Origin: an uncultured Verrucomicrobiota bacterium
GTDB lineage: Bacteria; Verrucomicrobiota; Verrucomicrobiia; Limisphaerales; JADLHS01
NCBI GenBank assembly: GCA_937894935.1
Contig: CALAYC010000239.1
Location: forward strand, 1-13,497
Length of the DNA: 13,497 nucleotides
Direction of reading: 5' to 3'
Positions 13,336 through 13,497 of this stretch are shown one piece after another. The stretch's first letter is position 1; every line of letters begins with the position of its first letter. The notes beneath the pieces are model-generated. The model did not search any database. It saw only the letters and a list, made by a program, of their open reading frames with translations, and had not been told where the DNA came from. Position numbers and translations under genes: made by a program.

Positions 13336-13497
13336 TCACGACTGAGCCATCGCGTTTCCGGCAATCCAACCGGTCGTCCACGCGGCTTGAAAGTTGAAGC
13401 CGCCGGTGATGCCGTCAATGTCCAGCAGTTCACCCGCGAAGTAGAGGCCGGGGCAGATTTTGCTTTCCATCGTTTTGAAATTCACCTCGCTGAGTTT
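13336..13497 (-). CDS. C-terminal end of a BaiN/HI0933-family flavoprotein, cut by the window edge
   Basis: Reading the minus strand from the right edge gives 53 residues and a TGA at 13338-13336. The peptide contains CPGLYFAGELLDIDGITGG followed by FNFQAAWTTGWIAGNAMA, the highly characteristic FAD-binding C-terminus of the HI0933/YhiN/BaiN family of NAD(P)/FAD-dependent oxidoreductases. These are about 400-residue flavoproteins with poorly known physiological roles, so the rest of the gene lies to the right of the window. The frame contains no upstream start within the window. The stop is 12 bases from that of the amidase gene, so the two genes converge and probably have unrelated functions. 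Confidence 0.88.
   Translation of the reverse strand, partial: KLSEVNFKTMESKICPGLYFAGELLDIDGITGGFNFQAAWTTGWIAGNAMAQS

Overview
The window looks like a chromosomal segment of a Verrucomicrobiota-type bacterium (moderate GC, few clear Shine-Dalgarno sites, a flotillin/NfeD pair, a lipoprotein amidase and several lineage-type small unknown proteins). The phylum is an inference from gene content and style; no rRNA or other marker is present. No tRNA, rRNA, CRISPR array, insertion sequence or phage gene was seen.

Left part (1-4614). A plus-strand membrane-organisation operon holds a 5'-truncated flotillin (FloA), a 200-residue single-pass membrane protein of unknown function and a short NfeD-like protein. 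It ends at a strong hairpin terminator (2042-2078) that also serves, on the opposite strand, the convergent gene gnd (6-phosphogluconate dehydrogenase, oxidative pentose phosphate pathway). Upstream of gnd on the minus strand lie two small genes of unknown function, one a two-helix membrane protein and one a helical soluble protein.

Middle part (4748-12110). This is the most interesting stretch: five genes that look like a secondary-metabolite or pigment tailoring set. A minus-strand run encodes a MIO-type aromatic amino acid ammonia-lyase whose specificity residues point to tyrosine, then a flavin-dependent halogenase-like protein, then an O-methyltransferase-fold protein whose start overlaps the halogenase stop by 4 bases. 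Convergent to it is a second halogenase-like flavoprotein, and divergent from the lyase is a CrtI/phytoene-desaturase-like oxidoreductase. Lyase, halogenase, methyltransferase and desaturase together resemble the aryl-polyene/flexirubin type of pigment cluster, but the ketosynthases, acyl carrier protein and CoA ligase that would build the polyene are not in the window. The proposed pathway is: lyase makes 4-coumarate, a remote type II synthase extends it, and the flavoenzymes and methyltransferase decorate it. That is inference.

Right part (12111-13497). A lipoprotein N-acetylmuramoyl-L-alanine amidase (cell-wall hydrolysis or recycling) is followed convergently, 12 bases away, by the C-terminal 53 residues of a BaiN/HI0933-family flavoprotein that runs off the right edge.

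The only gene-poor stretch over 300 bases is 6005-6407, between the second halogenase-like gene and the methyltransferase gene; it may hold a 64-residue acidic protein.
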